Assembly (NCBI GenBank): GCA_036639875.1
Contig: JAVWHX010000057.1
Location: forward strand, 1 to 14,351
Source of the DNA: JAVWHX01 sp036639875
Lineage (GTDB): Bacteria > Bacillota_I > Bacilli_A > Erysipelotrichales > Coprobacillaceae
Length of the DNA: 14,351 nucleotides
Direction of reading: 5' to 3'
The notes beneath the pieces were generated by a model. It saw only the letters and a list, made by a program, of their open reading frames with translations, ran no database searches and was not told where the DNA came from. How positions within the stretch are numbered: the first letter of the stretch is position 1; each line of letters starts with the position of its first letter. The position numbers and the translations under genes are program-made. Shown piece by piece: positions 14,167-14,351 of the stretch.

Positions 14167-14194
14167 TTGAATTATATTTGCAATATGTTATTAT
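14167..14194 (+). promoter_or_regulatory. Possible promoter of the gene starting at 14260
   Basis: -35 TTGAAT (14167-14172) and -10 TATTAT (14189-14194) with a 16-bp spacer. It would give a leader of about 58 nt that contains TATGTT-TGT-AACATA near 14194-14208 and a weak CTTTTT/AAAAAG pairing that touches the ribosome binding site. The sequence is so AT-rich that chance matches are likely. Confidence 0.35.
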
Positions 14195-14259
14195 ATGTTT
14201 GTAACATACCTCATAACTTATGTAACTCTTTTTAAATATAAAAAGGAGGTATGATCATT

Positions 14260-14351
14260 ATGATACTTTGTAAATCTGATATCACTTTAAAGGATTACTT
14301 TAAAAACAAAGAACACTTTGCTGACTTTATCAATGTTGTTCAATTTTATGG
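14260..14351 (+). CDS. N-terminal fragment of a possible Rpn/PD-(D/E)XK nuclease-transposase-like protein
   Basis: Thirty codons are visible before the window ends in the reading frame. The peptide begins MILCKSDITLKDYF and continues to HFADFINVVQFYG. The pattern 'DYF.....FADFIN...F.G' recalls the start of Rpn-family (PD-(D/E)XK, transposase_31-like) proteins that are abundant in gut Bacillota, where it reads roughly '...N.RFADL.N...F.G'. The catalytic residues are outside the window, so the assignment is tentative. Start: AGGAGG (14244-14249) is 10 nt before this ATG; the in-frame ATG at 14251 nearly touches it. The gene is divergent from marR. That it is a gene is likely; its family is less sure. 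Confidence 0.55.
   Translation, partial: MILCKSDITLKDYFKNKEHFADFINVVQFY

Noticed and set aside
1..14351. CRISPR array, insertion sequence, riboswitch or T-box
   Set aside because: No regularly spaced repeats, no transposase with terminal repeats, and no conserved leader RNA motifs were found on reading both strands.

Overview
The window is AT-rich DNA from what is most likely an anaerobic, gut-type member of the Bacillota (Firmicutes), plausibly Erysipelotrichia or a neighbouring low-GC lineage. The clues are the base composition, strong AAGGAGG-type ribosome binding sites, an oxygen-sensitive glycyl-radical enzyme, a Gram-positive-type topoisomerase III and a YfiB/YfiC-like ABC exporter pair. 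The lineage is an inference. All genes look chromosomal; there is no IS element, CRISPR array or phage gene.

Positions 1-4362 hold a glycyl-radical cassette. On the minus strand a YbiW-type glycyl-radical enzyme (85-2496) is followed 11 bp later by a fructose-6-phosphate-aldolase-like gene that runs off the left edge. The radical-SAM activase (2682-3578) is divergent from the enzyme, and a DeoR-type regulator (3616-4362) converges on the activase. The enzyme resembles the E. coli 1,5-anhydroglucitol-6-phosphate lyase and sits next to the aldolase type that cleaves its product, so the cassette probably carries out radical 'anhydroglycolysis' (anhydroglucitol-6-P to 1-deoxyfructose-6-P to glyceraldehyde-3-P plus hydroxyacetone). 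The divergent promoter region carries two pairs of TTTCAT elements, each pair spaced 22 bp, which are candidate DeoR sites.

Positions 4363-9838 are mainly housekeeping. They contain a noncoding stretch, tRNA-Leu(CAA) with its own promoter and terminator, tag (3-methyladenine glycosylase), a divergent two-gene unit of an RsmF-type rRNA m5C methyltransferase translationally coupled to a small HD-domain protein, then thioredoxin (trxA) and DNA topoisomerase III (topB) on the minus strand.

Positions 9943-14039 are a drug-efflux-type operon on the minus strand: a MarR repressor followed by two overlapping ABC half-transporter genes. Their ATP sites are degenerate in a complementary way, as in heterodimeric exporters. 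Two related ~22-bp near-palindromes, one at the marR promoter and one just before the first ABC gene, are the likely MarR operators, with a hairpin at the marR stop between them. At the right edge a plus-strand gene begins; it resembles the N-terminus of Rpn/PD-(D/E)XK-transposase-like proteins.

A recurring detail is that four genes have an intrinsic-terminator-like hairpin overlapping their own stop codon.
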